Shown here piece by piece: positions 21,901 to 35,300 of a DNA stretch of 64,000 nt. The stretch is from Heloderma charlesbogerti (taxonomy: Eukaryota; Chordata; Lepidosauria; Squamata; Helodermatidae). Made by a program: the position numbers and the translations under genes. Numbering within the stretch: the first letter of the stretch is position 1; every line of letters begins with the position of its first letter. The DNA is taken from the NCBI GenBank assembly GCA_026122225.1, contig JANEZZ010002242.1:124001-188000 (forward strand), in the 5' to 3' direction. The notes beneath the pieces are model-generated. The model worked only from the letters and a program-made list of their open reading frames with translations. It made no database searches and was not told the DNA's origin.

Positions 21901-24900
21901 CGCTAATAGAGTTTTGCCAAGAGAACATGCTGATCATAGCAAACACTCTTTTCCAACAGCACAAGAGACGACTCTACACATGGACATCACCAGATGGTCA
22001 ATATCGAAATCAGATTGATTATGTCCTTTGCAGCCAAAGATGGAGAAGCTCCATACAGTCAGTAAAAACAAGACCTGGAGCTGACTGTGGCTCAGATCAT
22101 GAGCTTCTTGTTGCAAAATTTCAGCTTAAATTGAAGAATGTAGGGAAAACCACTAAACCATTCAGGTATGACCTAAATCATATCCCTTATGAATATACAG
22201 TGGAGGTGAGGAATAGATTTCAGGGATTAGACCTGATAGACAGAGTGCCTGAGGAACTATGGACGGAGGTCCGTAACACTGTTCAGGAGGCAGCAACGAA
22301 ATCCATCCCAAAGAAAAAGAAATGCAAGAAAGCCAAGTGGCTGTCTGATGAGGCTTTACAAGTTGCTGAAGAAAGAAGGGAAGCGAAAAGCAAGGAAGAA
22401 AGGGGAAGATATATCCAACTGAATGCAGAGTTCCAGAGAATAGCAAGGAGAGACAAGAAGGCCTTCTTAAATGAACAATGCAAAGAAATCGAGGAAAACA
22501 ATGGAATGGGAAAGACTAGAGATCTCTTCAAGAAAATCGGAGATCTCAAGGGAACGTTTTGTGCAAAGACAGGCATGATAAAGGACAAAGAAGGCAGGGA
22601 CCTAACAGAAGCAGATGAGATTAAGAAGAGGTGGCAAGAATACACAGACGAACTCTACAGGAAAGATCTGAATGTCCCTGATAGCCATGATAGTGCGGTC
22701 ACTGAACGTGAGCCGGACATCCTCGAGAGTGAAGTCAAGTGGGCCTTAGGAAGCATTAGTAACAACAAAGCTAGCGGAGATGACAGTATTCCAGCTGAGC
22801 TATTTAAAATCCTAAAAGATGATGCTGTTAAAGTGCTGCATTCAATATGCCAACAAATCTGGAACACTCAACAGTGGCCACAAGACTGGAAAAGGTCAGT
22901 TTACATTCCAATTCCAAAGAAGGGCAATGCCAAAGAGTGTTCAAACTACGGTACAATTGTGCTCATTTCACATGCCAGCAAGGTGATGCTCAAAATCCTA
23001 CAAGCTAGGCTTCAGCAGTATGCGAACCGAGAACTACCGGAAGTACAAGCTGGGTTTCGAAGAGGGAGAGGAACAAGAGATCAAATTGCCAACATTCGCT
23101 GGATCATGTAAAAGCAAGAGAATGCCAGAAAAATGTCTATTTCTGCTTCATTGACTACGCTAAAGCCTTTGATTGTGTGGATCACAACAAACTGTGGCAA
23201 ATTCTTAAAGTGATGGGAGTACCAGACCACCTTACCTGTCTCCTGAGAAAACTGTACGAGGGTCAAGAAGCAACAGTAAGAACCAGACATGGAACAACCG
23301 AGTGGTTCCAAATTGGGAAAGGAGTACGACAAGGCTGCATATTGTCACCTTGCTTATTTAACTTATATGCAGAGTACATCATGAGAAACGCCGGGTTGGA
23401 TGAATCACAGGTTGGAATTAAGATTGCTGGGAGAATTATCAACAACCTCCGATATGCGGACGATACCACCCTAACGGCAGAAAGCGAAGAGGATCTCAAG
23501 AGCCTCTTGTTGAGGGTGAAAGAGGAGAGTGCAAAAGCTGGTTTGAAACTCAACATTAAAAAAACGAAGATCATGGCATCTGGCCCCATCACTTCCTGGC
23601 ATATAGAAGGGGAAGAAATGGAAGCAGTGACAGATTTTAGTTTCTTGGGCTCCAAGATCACCGCAGACAGTGACTGTAGCCATGAAATTAAAAGACGCTT
23701 GCTCCTTGGGAGGAAAGCTATGGCAAACCTAGACAGCATAGTAAGAAGCAGAGACATCACCTTGCTGACAAAGGTCCGTCTAACCAAAGCTATGGTTTTC
23801 CCAGTAGTAATGTATGGCTGTGAGAGCTGGACTATAAGGAAGGCTGAGCGCCGAAGAATTGATGCTTTCGAACTGTGGTGCTGGAGAAGGCTCTTACGAG
23901 TCCCCTGGACTGCAAGGAGGTCAAATCAGTCCATCCTAAAGGAAATCAACCCTGACTGCTCATTGGAAGGACAGATACTGAAGCTGAAGCTCAAATATTT
24001 TGGCCACCTAATGCGAAGAGAAAACTCTCTGGAAAAGACCCTGATGCTGGGAAAGACTGAAGGCAAAAGGAGAAGGGGATGACAGAGGATGAGATGGCTA
24101 GATAGCATCACCGATGCAATGAATATGAACTTGAGCACACTCCGGGAGAGAGCGCAGGACAGGAAGGCCTGGCGTGCTATGGTCCATGGGGTCACGAAGA
24201 GTCGCACACGACTGAACGACTGAGCAACAAAAAGGCTGTACAGTGGAGTATTCACATAGAGCCATAGATGATGTCACCAGCCTTATACATACAGGAGTTT
24301 TCTTAGTTTCTCACCTGTCCAGCTTTTGCATTTTCGCATACAAAAGCCTCGTAGAATCTGGAAAATTCTGGAGCATTGTCATTCACGTCCAGGACTCTTA
24401 TTGTGACTGAAACACTGCCAACCTGTGAGGGATTGTCTGAAATAAGGTAGAAAAAATTAAAATCAGAACGGATCGGTCTTGGCATAAATTAATTCTGGGA
24501 CTGTGAATTACATTAGAGATTTCTAGTGGAGAATACACTGCCCAGGAAGAACAGGTGGGCAAGCAATGGGTTATGGCATACATGTTGAACTCTTGAGGCT
24601 CTGATTTAATTACTTCTGTGTCAATGAAAACTTGCCAGCCATCTATATAAAAAAATATCTGTTGCATTTATTTCTGGAAGTTTGATTCTTAACAGCTAAA
24701 CATCTTTATCATTTGTTTTACCTGGATTGATAAAACGATTGTGTTTAGCATCAAAGTGATTGGACTATATTGTATTTAGGGATGTATGAGAAATTCATTC
24801 CAGCTCATTTTTTTTTTTTTTACCAGAATTTATCCAATTCACACCTCCTGGACCCAAAGTCAGATCTGAACACAATCTATGGACAAAATGTGTACATTTC

Positions 24901-26023
24901 TGAGCTTGCGGTGCGATTCACAGCATTAAAAAAATGTGTTTGAAGAACGTATGCATTTCCAAAATGCAAATGAAAAAATGCATACATTTCAAAAATGTGC
25001 AGAAACATGGTTTAATTAGAGGGAGAAAATGTGTACATTTAAAAATGTGTACCACTTATGTGTACATTTGGAGAAATGTGCACGAAAACACACACATTTT
25101 TTCCTGCAAAAAGAAAAACACAAAGCTTACAATCTGATACAAAGTCAGAACACACTTTGAGGTGGAAATCAGAGAACCTTGATGAGCTCAAATTTTGCTG
25201 ATTCACACATCTCAAAGAGCACAATCCTATGCATGTTTAGACAGAAAAAAGCCCTACAACTCCCAGCATTCTGTTGGCTGGGGAATGCTGGGAGTTGTAT
25301 GACTTTTTTCTATCTAAACATGCATAGGATTGCATCCTAACTGTATTTCCAGTTCAAAGAATTTAGAAAACCAATATCAGTTTTTAAGGGATATGTAATT
25401 TGGCTTGTTTGAGATAGCTGGTGCCCCAATGTAATCACACATGGGACTGCGTGAGGCTACCAGTGGCCAAACACCCAGTTGGAATTTCATGGAGGTGCCA
25501 GTTGTATAAACCAGCACCTCTTCAAGTAGTCTACAAGCAACCACCATGATTTGTACAATTTCAGTAGCTCAAAAATGGACCTTTATAATTGGCAAATCAC
25601 AGTGGCCATTTATATAGGCTGTACGTGGAGTTGGTGATTCAAACAAGGAGCACCTCCACACAATCTCTTCTGGGTCACTAGCCCATCACTGGCCTTCTGG
25701 ACTTCCATAAGCAATCAGATGGGTGTCACAGACTGTCTGAATCAGACCATGTATGTTCAAGTTCAGATTGCAAACAATGTTTTCAACATAAAATATACAG
25801 TGTGACATGATATCACCATGCCGCGAGTTTGTCCCTCATAAGGCGATGACTTCATTTCACATGTTGAGTTTCACTAGACATTATGGGGAGTGCATAAATT
25901 GTTCCATGTTTTGCAAGTCCTAACTGTAAGTTGCCTTGGGGACCCTATTTGGGTTGAAAGGCAACTCATACATTTACAAATAAATACATAAGCAAGCAAG
26001 CAAGCAAGCAGGCAGGCAGGCAG

Positions 26024-26064
<41 letters not shown>

Positions 26065-26296
26065 AAAGAAGTCAGTGTAGTGTAGTGGTGAGAGTGACGG
26101 ACTGGGAGCCGGGAGATCCGGGTTCTAGTCCCCACTTGGCCATGGAAGCTCACTGGGTGACTTTGGGCCAGTCACAGACTCTCAGCCCAACCTACCTCAC
26201 AGGGTTGTTGTTGTGAGGATACAACGGTGAGGAGGAGGATAATGTAAGCCGCCTTGAGTTCCTTGCGAGAGGGAGAAAGGCGGGGTATAAATGCAA

Positions 26297-26331
<35 letters not shown>

Positions 26332-29300
26332 AGTCATGGGGATGCCTTTTTTTGTTGTAGTCCCATGCCTGCTGTGGATAACGACTTCTCCTTCTCCTTC
26401 TTCCAGTCTTGCCTATCATTTCTAGTGAAACTCAACATGTGATATCATCACACTGTCAGTGGGAATGGGGAAACTCACAACATGATGATGTCATGTCCCA
26501 CAGTGCGTTTCACTAGATGGTACAGGGAACAGGACAAAAACCTGACACAAAGTATGTTTTTTTGATGCCCCTTATCTGATTTGCTGTAACATAACATCTC
26601 ATTCCACCCACAGTATGTCATAGATGGGTGCAGAGGGATTTTCAGAAATGCCACATTCATTCTAAAGTCACAGTGATCCAAAAATAAGTTTTTATACATA
26701 TCTGAGAAACTTGCAAGCCACTTTTTTGGCCCTAAACAAGGTTTATTACAAAATCATTTCTGCAGGCCAGGAAAAAAAAGGTGTGTGTGTGGGGGAAGCA
26801 AGCAGATGGTAATGACAGCCTCTTGCTACGGGCTCAAGGAGGGTTTGAACCAGTGACCTAGAAGTGAAAGGCTCTGAGCTCATTAGCAATTCCCTGAGCC
26901 ATACAATCCTTCCTGATAATGCCACTCTCCACTCTGATAAGCCCTGCAATATTCAGAGCATCTGTTTTTGCTACTAATAGTTCCTGGAGAGAGTGCGTGT
27001 TCTTGCTCTGATCTGAACTGCATTTTGAAAAAAGCAAAGAAAAAGAACTGAAACAATAATTCCCTTACATGCTAATGATTTGAGTAAACAACTTCACATT
27101 TCATTTGCAGAACCCCCCAGGAGTGTAAAACATAAATGCGAATTTCATTCCCTCAATCAGACACAAAATGTGGTTTCCAATTTCCACTGCAATGCATATA
27201 AATATGCATGCCATATACGGGAGGAAGACTTAACCCTGGCTTCTTCTTCACTGCAATTAAGTGATTTGAGAGCTGGTTGTGGGATTAATTAATTAGCATT
27301 ACACCCTAATTAAATGAGAACCTTAGTTAATGGTAATTGTGGTTAAGGTTAGTCCTAATGTATCCCTTAACTGCGGTTTAGGTAGGAGGGGTGAATTTTC
27401 TCCCAAGGGGGAAGGGGGAAGGGAGATGGTGTTCACAATCCATAGCCAGTTCTCACTCTTAACTGTAGCATACACATGCATTATAAATTATAAAGGGAAG
27501 AGATTATGAAGAACTGTGTGATCAAAACACAGTTTTCCCACATTATTTGTACAGGTGTAAATATTTGTTTTACCTCCAAGTGTTAAGAATCTGTTACCAA
27601 CATAATTTGCAATATAGGAATAAGTGTATATATGAGTATTACAATAAAAGGATAAGAGGAAGGATGGATGGGATATATGGGTAGGTAATTGGGGTTAGGA
27701 ATAGGAGCGGTGTGGGGAGAATTCATTTGGTTCACATTTTAATGCTAAGTTACAAATTTTTGCACTTTCGAAACACTATGTGAACTGAAACTCAGTTATA
27801 CTTTGAAACTCTTCTCCAAATTTTGCAATGGAGTTTTCCAATTAAAAAAATGTGTGCAAAAATGTGTATGTTAGGGAAAATAACATTCAGAAATGCATTA
27901 TATTAAGAACATTGCTTACAAAAGATATGGATATTAGGCAAAAATGCATATGAAATGCATGTATTAGGAGAAATGTAGACACAATGCTTATGAATCTTCA
28001 TGCAAACTACCCCCCCCCCAAAAAAAAAGTTTGGGATGAACAGAATTTAAGACTGGAGAAATTCTCAAAGTTTGAAATGAACCAAATTTAGGATTGGAAA
28101 AAAGAAAACTGAGAGAAACCAAAACTGAAACACTAGGAATATGCTTCTATGATATTGGAAAATCTCTTGAATATCTATGTTAAAACCCAGAAAAACATAA
28201 TTAAAAGGAGGATGTGGGTGAAGCCAGTGTTACATCTGCACCAGCCTATACAGTTGAAACAAATCTGTCAACGGTGACCATGCTATCCCTTTCCATATTA
28301 TCCATGGTTTTTGTCTGCCTTACTCATCTCCATGGCCAAGACGGTGATATTGTGCCATGAAATGTCTTCCCGATCCAGAGGTCTTGCAGTCATCAGAGCA
28401 CCAGTTGTAATGTCAACATAAAAGAAGCGTCCAGGATCACTGCTTCGATCAATGGAATATCTGTAAAAGTACACATTTGGAAGGTATTATATTCACAGTG
28501 TCAAGCCATGAAACATTTGAGTTCAGTTCAGCTTCATTAGTATTTTTTTTAAATCTCTGGTTTTGTTTCAGTTCAGATAGTAACTTGAAAATGTGGTTTC
28601 ATAACCAGTTCAGCCACTTTAATCCCCAAGTAGTCTTTTAATGCTGATTAGTGTAGCAGAAATAGAGGAAAAGAGTTTTAGGCATTGTTCCTTTGTCTCT
28701 CCTGACAACGAAGAGCAAGTATAATGCAGTGTTGCATTTATTCTTGGAATACTGTGTATAGTTCTGGCTATTCCATCTCAAAAGGGGTAGAACTAAAATG
28801 ATGGAGGGTTTGTTGGACCGTCCTATGAGGAAAGGCTAAGGCACATATGGTCTTACCCGTGAGGGAATTATGTCTGAATCAACATGCAAATGCATATGCA
28901 CAGGGTCCCAATCTGAATCAGGACTCAGGATAGCGAGGCTAAAGTGGGGTTGATTCAGTCTACTAAGGAAATTTGAGCCAATAGGCCTTGGAATGGGGAA
29001 CAGGACAGATGTGAGCACGTGTTCAACAATTTGCGAATATTTTCAGTTCATGCTCAGAGCTTCGAACAGGGCATGCCCACAAAAACGAAATTCTCATACA
29101 TCTCATACATATTTTCATCTTCAATGAGATGAAGCCCACTGAAAAAAAGAACCCAGGTACGGACCAATATGTTTGTGAATGCTGCTTTGTTGTGAGTCTC
29201 TTGCTTCTTGGAACTCTCACATACTGTGGAGTAGTTCAAGGTCATAATATGAACTAGCCAGACATTTTGGATTGTAAAATCAGCCTTGTTCTATTCACTA

Positions 29301-32300
29301 TTTAAAATATAAGGGCACAATCCAGCCCTTATTAACCTAAAAGTTAAGAACTTTTAGGTTTAATTAATTTAAATGGGAAAGCTAAGCACATGAACATTTT
29401 TCTCCCATTGACTCCCAATGGGATTGCAAGCCGCTTAACTTTAGCTGAATTGCATGCAAAATCCTTTGAAATTCTTTTGAAGCCCACAGCTTAAGTAGCT
29501 GGCTTGCTTCGTTGTCATACTAGAAAAGCATATTAGATAATTCAGAAGAATTATCAGTCCTAGAAACGGCTTTTTTCTTGCTTCCCGCATCTTCTCTGGT
29601 GGTTTCTGTCAAAATATATTCTTCTGTTGATCTGTCTAGGACAGAAGGGCCATTTCCGATTTCTGAATGTCCAACTACTTATTTTGAACTGGACACTGTT
29701 ATGTGTGTGTGTGTGGTTAGGAATTTAGTTCCAGTTCAGATTATCGGCAACTGAAATATTTTAGTTTCAGGTTCAGTTCTAGTTCAGTGAAAAATACTTC
29801 CCTGAATGCTTGGACTCTGGTTCATCCTGACTCTCTGATTACATGGTATCTTTTTGCAGAAGCATTCCAAGCAAGAGAAACATTGCTGCCAGCAAAGTAT
29901 CTCATTTACTCTCTATATCAGAAATTGTCATATAAAAGATAATTGTATTCCCTCTAGGCTTGATGCTATTTACTTCAGTTCGTCCAGGCCTGGATAGTTT
30001 TAACTATCAGTAGTTAAAATAGGTTCATGTTGCTAATAGGTTGGAGGATAGGAGATGGAAGGGTAGAATCTGTTCAGAAAGACTTTGTGGCGGCATGCAG
30101 TTAGGAATTAACATGCTCCCATCACGACTTCAATATGACCCCAGTGACGTAGTTGGAAAACGTGCAGTGATCTTAATAGTTCAGAATCAGGGACTGACTA
30201 CTACCATGACACATGTGCTTATTTATGAAACCAGACAACTGTTCATTTGATCAAAATGATATTATGTCCATTACCAATATTTGCAGTAAACCCAGGGCAA
30301 ACCTTTCAGTTCATCAAATGTTGCCTATTTTGGCAAAGGTGTTGTGCAACATAGGGCTACGACAGTGGAAACAAATAGCTTGGCCCAGCATTCTGCTCAA
30401 GAATCCACAACAGAACTAAATTGGCTTAAATCTAGGGAGCTCAGTTTAACAGTTATGCATCAAACTCTAACTGAATTCTGTATCTAAAGAAGGTTGGTCT
30501 GGTCCAATGTGTCTCCTGATTTATGGTGCTCTCGTGCTATCAGAGTTACAATAGAGCTTGTCCACAGGCCTAAGACATTTTGGGAACAGGGTATGTTGGA
30601 GAATACCCCTATCCTGAAAGAGTAGCCCCCTGGGGAGTATGTGCATGTACAACTCCTCCTCCTCTGGTGTTCCCATGCTTTATCCTAGTGCTTTTCCTGC
30701 CCTCCAACAAAAAAGTCTTTATTTTTGGTTTGGGGATTTCAGCTCCAGTCCAGAATGTGGCGGAGCTCTGAACAACTGCCCTAGTCATCAACATCAGTCC
30801 ACTTCCTTGTGTGAGTAAGTGGTTAAGAGCATAAGGGGGACATTCCAGATCTCAGCTCCATCATGAACTCTAGATGGACCATGACAAGCTATCGTCTCTC
30901 TGCTCAGACTCCCACCTATAATATGGAGACGCAGTCCTTTTGTGCAGGTCTATCTTGTGAAGATTACTAAGATAACGTATGAAAGGTGTTTTGGGCACTT
31001 AGACAAAGTGCTATACAAAGCGCTAAATATAGAGAATTCCTTGCTTCAGTCTCAGCTCTGCTATGAATTTAGTCGCCTACTTAGGGAAAGCCACCAACGT
31101 TATCTCTAGTTGTTTAAGTCAGCCAACATAGTCAATGATTATAGGACTTATAGTCAAAAATATATGGAGGGTACTGGGTTGCCTACCCCTGAGTTATTTA
31201 TTGGATGTTGTTTAAAAGACTGGTGGTAACTGTCCCGACTTTTAACAGAAATGAGAACAAAGGACAGTGTTGGCCTGGCTTTGCTCCATAAACCAGAATG
31301 TCCAGTAAGCTATATTAACAGACTTAACTCTGGGTCTAGTGACTATCCTGAAGTTTTTGAAGTACACAGGCCTTGTGTGGAGATGGTGGCTGAGACTTCC
31401 ACTAAGGACCAAGGAGTAATGATTGATATAAACATATCAATCCTCCCTCCCAGAGAGATTAGACATTGAGCTGGCATGAAAAATTAGTAAGAATTGCATA
31501 GTAACTGCATAAATTTATTTGTTTGCTAGGAAGTTATGAGAAGGAAGCGGAAGAGTTTTTGCACAACAAGATGAGTGCCTGCTAGGATGTTAGTTAGGCT
31601 GTTAGAATCTGTGGGCTTGCAAGTTAGGGAGACAGGGAAATTTATTTTTACATCTTGGCTTAGGCCTACTGAATTTGAGGAGAAAGACTCATTATATTTT
31701 TAACACTTTGTTTTTAATACTTTAGGTTGGATGCAGATGGGAAGAGCAATCCTATGCCTCCTAAACTTCATCTGGGGGACACAGGATATTTTGGTTTCCT
31801 GGCTCTGAGGATAGAGCCAGGAAACTGTGCCCTCTGCTTCCTTCTTCACCCCCTCACAGCCAGCACTGAGATAACTGTGCTGCCTGCTGCTATGACCTCA
31901 CAAATGCGAGCTCATAGGGAGTGAAAGGGGGAGTTCCCAGTGGAGGGGAGGAGAGGAGACTAGGGACATGGAGATACGAGGTATCCCCAGCCATCCCCAG
32001 CCTCCTTCTCTCCCCTTCTGCGAAGCCTCTGCTAGATGGGAGAAATCGCCTGACTAGCTAAAAAGCAGAGTGGGAGGTGCATCGCCTCCTGCTCTGCATT
32101 GGATACCTATAAGCCTCCAAGTTCAGAGGCATACAAGTACCCGGGGTGGATGAGGTTGGATTGCACCCTTAGTCATTCTTAGACGAGACCCACTGAAATC
32201 AGTGGGGCTTAAATAAGTCATGACTAATTAAAGTCCCACTGATTTCAATGGCACTACTCTAAATATGCCTGAGACTGCATCTAGCTGTTATGCTGTGCTT

Positions 32301-35300
32301 TTAATGGGAATGGAATAAAACTGGTAAGGATCATAACATAACTATCTTTTTTCAGTAAAGATATGGGATTGGTATGAACTGACATACATAAATGAAGCTG
32401 ATATAATCAACCTTGCAATTTAATGTGGTCCTTCTTGATTAGAGAAAGCAGTATAAACCTAGATTCAGTGGACTTTCTTGTCAATAATGTCTGAGTTCTG
32501 GGGTCTGTGGAAATCTCTGATCAAGAGTGGATAGGGATCCAGACTGTAATATGGGGATCATAACATTGGCCTCCCTTATGATGTTATCAGGATTACTAAG
32601 AAAACACATGTGGAGGGCTTTGAGAAAGCAGAGTAAGTGCTATATAAACAATGCATTATTATGCAGGAGAAGCACATGACAAGGAAAACTCATGGTACAT
32701 GGCATTGTAAAGCAGTTTGCAGGGGAAAAGTAGCTTTATTTTGCATAAGAAATAAGGAGAAATCATTATCATTGACTTCTCTCTCCCTTTCAAAATAAAG
32801 ATGTTTCCTAGGGTGCTAAATTTATTAAGGAAATCTGAACAAAAAGCTTTGAAAGATTGTGAAATAATGATCTTTCTTGCAAAGGCCTATTAAAAAACCC
32901 CTCCTGTGACAGTTTAAGGCTAACTTGTATCTGAAATTGAATAGGGCCTTGTGATTAGTGGTGCAGCATTAATCACTGGTGTCATGTGCCACAGGTGGAG
33001 ACTTTGTATTGCATTCTCTGCACATGTTTGCCTATTATTAATAACTGATTCTCAACAGTATTCAAGTCCATTGAACTGTTTACATAATCTCCCTTAGTCA
33101 CTCTGAATTAATCAGGCCATGCTTTCAGAAATCAGCTTCTCCCAAAGTGGGCAATCCAGATGTCAAGCAACCTAAAAACAAGAGGATTTGAAAGTTTCCA
33201 ACATCCATGAGCACTTTGGGAACATGGTCTGGCTTTCTAAAATTTCATTGACAAATGTCAGAGTGCGACTTCTGATCCAAATAATCAGTGGAATCTCAAA
33301 ACATCTTGTGGTGGAATTATTATTGTTATTATGAGGCTGCATATACACAACCAAATAACATCAGTTATAATTCAGCACCACCAGTGCTATATAGCTGGGC
33401 AAGCATACTAATCTTGTTAAGATCTGTTAAGACTAGAGGAGTTAATTAAACCATCAATAATACAACAAACCAAAGTAGCTATGTTGATCCATGAGGATTT
33501 TTTTAAACCCAAAGAAGGCAATGCCTTTATTTAGGGGTATGGAACTTTTCTTTTTAAAAATTTCAATGGCCATGTTCCCTTAATGGTCATCTGTCAGGGG
33601 CTATATGCTGCCAATGGGTGGGGGCATCCCTTTTCTCTCGCTTTATCTGCCATGCCCTTCTTTTTCTTTCTGCCACCACCTTTCCCCCTCTGTCTTTGTG
33701 CCACCACCATTCTCTCTCTCTCTCTCTGTTTTTGACAGCCCTTCTAACTTTGTTTTTGACAGCCCTTTTTTTACTATATAGATGTAGTCTCAATTAAGAA
33801 AATTCTAGTTTATGTGAGAAATGAGAAAGAAGCTAGGAACTTGAAGGGGTTGTTGTTACCTGTGTATAGGAAGATAACTGGCCCATTACATTGGCCACGT
33901 AAATGCATCCCCAGGGAGGTATTATGTGGAAGGAGATTTTGATTGCATAAGGGTGCAATCCCATGCATGTTTAGATAGAAAAATGTTAAGACAGAAAAAG
34001 TCCTACAACTCCCAATGTTGGCTGGGGCAGGCTGGGAGTTGTAGGACTTCTTTGTGTTTTTTGACATCAACCCCAGCCAGCATGGCCGATGGTCAGGGAT
34101 GATGGGATTTGTGGTCCAAAACATCTGGAGGGCACCAGGTGGGCTAGTATAATTCTTTTCTCTTAACACTGGAACGGAATAATAATCTGTAGCCTCTGCA
34201 CTGACAGAAACTCCATGATATTTGTGCTAAGCTGGTGGAAGAATGTGCTGAAGAACCAGGTTTTTGTAAGTCTTGATTCTAAAGGCAGGTAGATGAAGAC
34301 TTTGACTGCAACAAACTGGTCCAGACCAAAGACCATACAACTTGCTAGTATCTAAGGATTTATTTGGGTTTGGCATTCCGAAGTTCAGAATCCTCATTAC
34401 TCATCAAAAACAGAAGAAGCATTACTCATCCAAAGAAAAACAATCCTAGCAGTTAACATAGCGGATATGAGAGTGGTGGAAAAAAAAAAACCTGATTGAG
34501 TTGTTGGTCACATCAGGGTCCTTGGCATAAATCATTTGTATGGTGGTCCCAATGTCCACATCTTCAGGTACCTCCACAAAATAAAAGCTAGGCTCAAACA
34601 GTGGGGCCTCATCCACATCTTCCACACTGATATGCACAGTGGCGGTGTCATGGAATGGGCCTAGATTCAGGAAACGCATCTCTAGGTGGGGATTGGCACC
34701 CTCCACTTTTAAAGTGTAACTTTTCTTGCTCTCAAAGCTCAATGGCTGGAAGAGGAGGAGGAGGGGAAGAGGAGGAGGAGGAGAAGAGGGGAGGAGGAGA
34801 AGAAGAAACAATTAGAAGACAATTTCTCAAAATGAAATGAACATTGTGAGCCATATCATCCAACTCCCTTAAAATAAAACATTTTTTCATTTAAATCTGT
34901 ATGGCTGAGTTGTATAAACAGCAAGATAAACATAGCATCCCCACAATTGTAGTTCTTCCACTTTATCAATATGCGCTCCTGAAAATACTGTAACCGTCAG
35001 TGGTGTAATTTGGTGGTGGTAGACAGAGGTGATGGGGACTATTATGTGAGTAATCAGAGTATATCAAGGTCGGATTTGCACGCTTTTGTCCGAATCCAGC
35101 TTCAGCATTACTTAAAGAAGTATTTGTGCACAGCTACTCGAGAATATAAATGGGAATACATATTTGAATGCATACCACACTGAATGCAATGTAATGTGGT
35201 AGACAATATCTGTATGATGTGCATTTGGATACACATTCAATTTATCCCCACAATTCCTGATTCAGCAAGTTATATGCATGTCGATGTCTGCTGACATGAA

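Larger units (their letters stand above)
21017..24231 (+). mobile_element. Near full-length BovB (RTE) LINE, 3.2 kb
   Basis: It is flanked by a perfect 11-bp duplication, AAGGCTGTACA, at 21006-21016 and 24232-24242. It runs from the BovB 5' region (TCATGGATCACTGCCTTGTT) to its 3' end (AGTCGCACACGACTGAACGA, CTGAGCAACAA). It encodes an apurinic endonuclease and a reverse transcriptase in one nearly continuous frame. The 3215-bp length fits a complete BovB. It lies antisense to CDH20. Confidence 0.95.
17821..24314 (-). other. CDH20 intron, 6.5 kb, half filled by a BovB LINE
   Basis: Bounded by GTGAGAAA and TTCTACAG. It contains a tRNA-derived SINE (18055-18300), a LINE tail (18440-18690) and the BovB at 21017-24231. 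Nothing further was identified between 18700 and 21000 except a small hairpin near 20110-20140. Confidence 0.9.
24437..28323 (-). other. CDH20 intron, 3.9 kb
   Basis: Bounded by GTAAGG and ATTTCAG. It contains a hAT-like element, a palindromic MITE, a (GCAA)n array, a CORE-SINE, a minus-strand SINE and another hAT fragment. Confidence 0.9.
28461..34491 (-). other. CDH20 intron, 6.0 kb
   Basis: It starts with the unusual GTTTTTTTTTT donor and ends at CTTTTACAG. It contains two old MIR-like SINEs, a 427-bp AATCCTATG-ended element, small palindromes and a fourth palindromic MITE. 28500-30800 holds AT-rich repeat fragments (GTTCAGTTCAG-like) but no gene. Confidence 0.9.

Noticed and set aside
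21934..22645. Minus-strand open frames within the BovB
   Set aside because: They are antisense shadows of the endonuclease/reverse transcriptase frame.
25991..26064. CRISPR-like or coding repeat
   Set aside because: It is a simple tetranucleotide microsatellite with no spacers, in a vertebrate intron.
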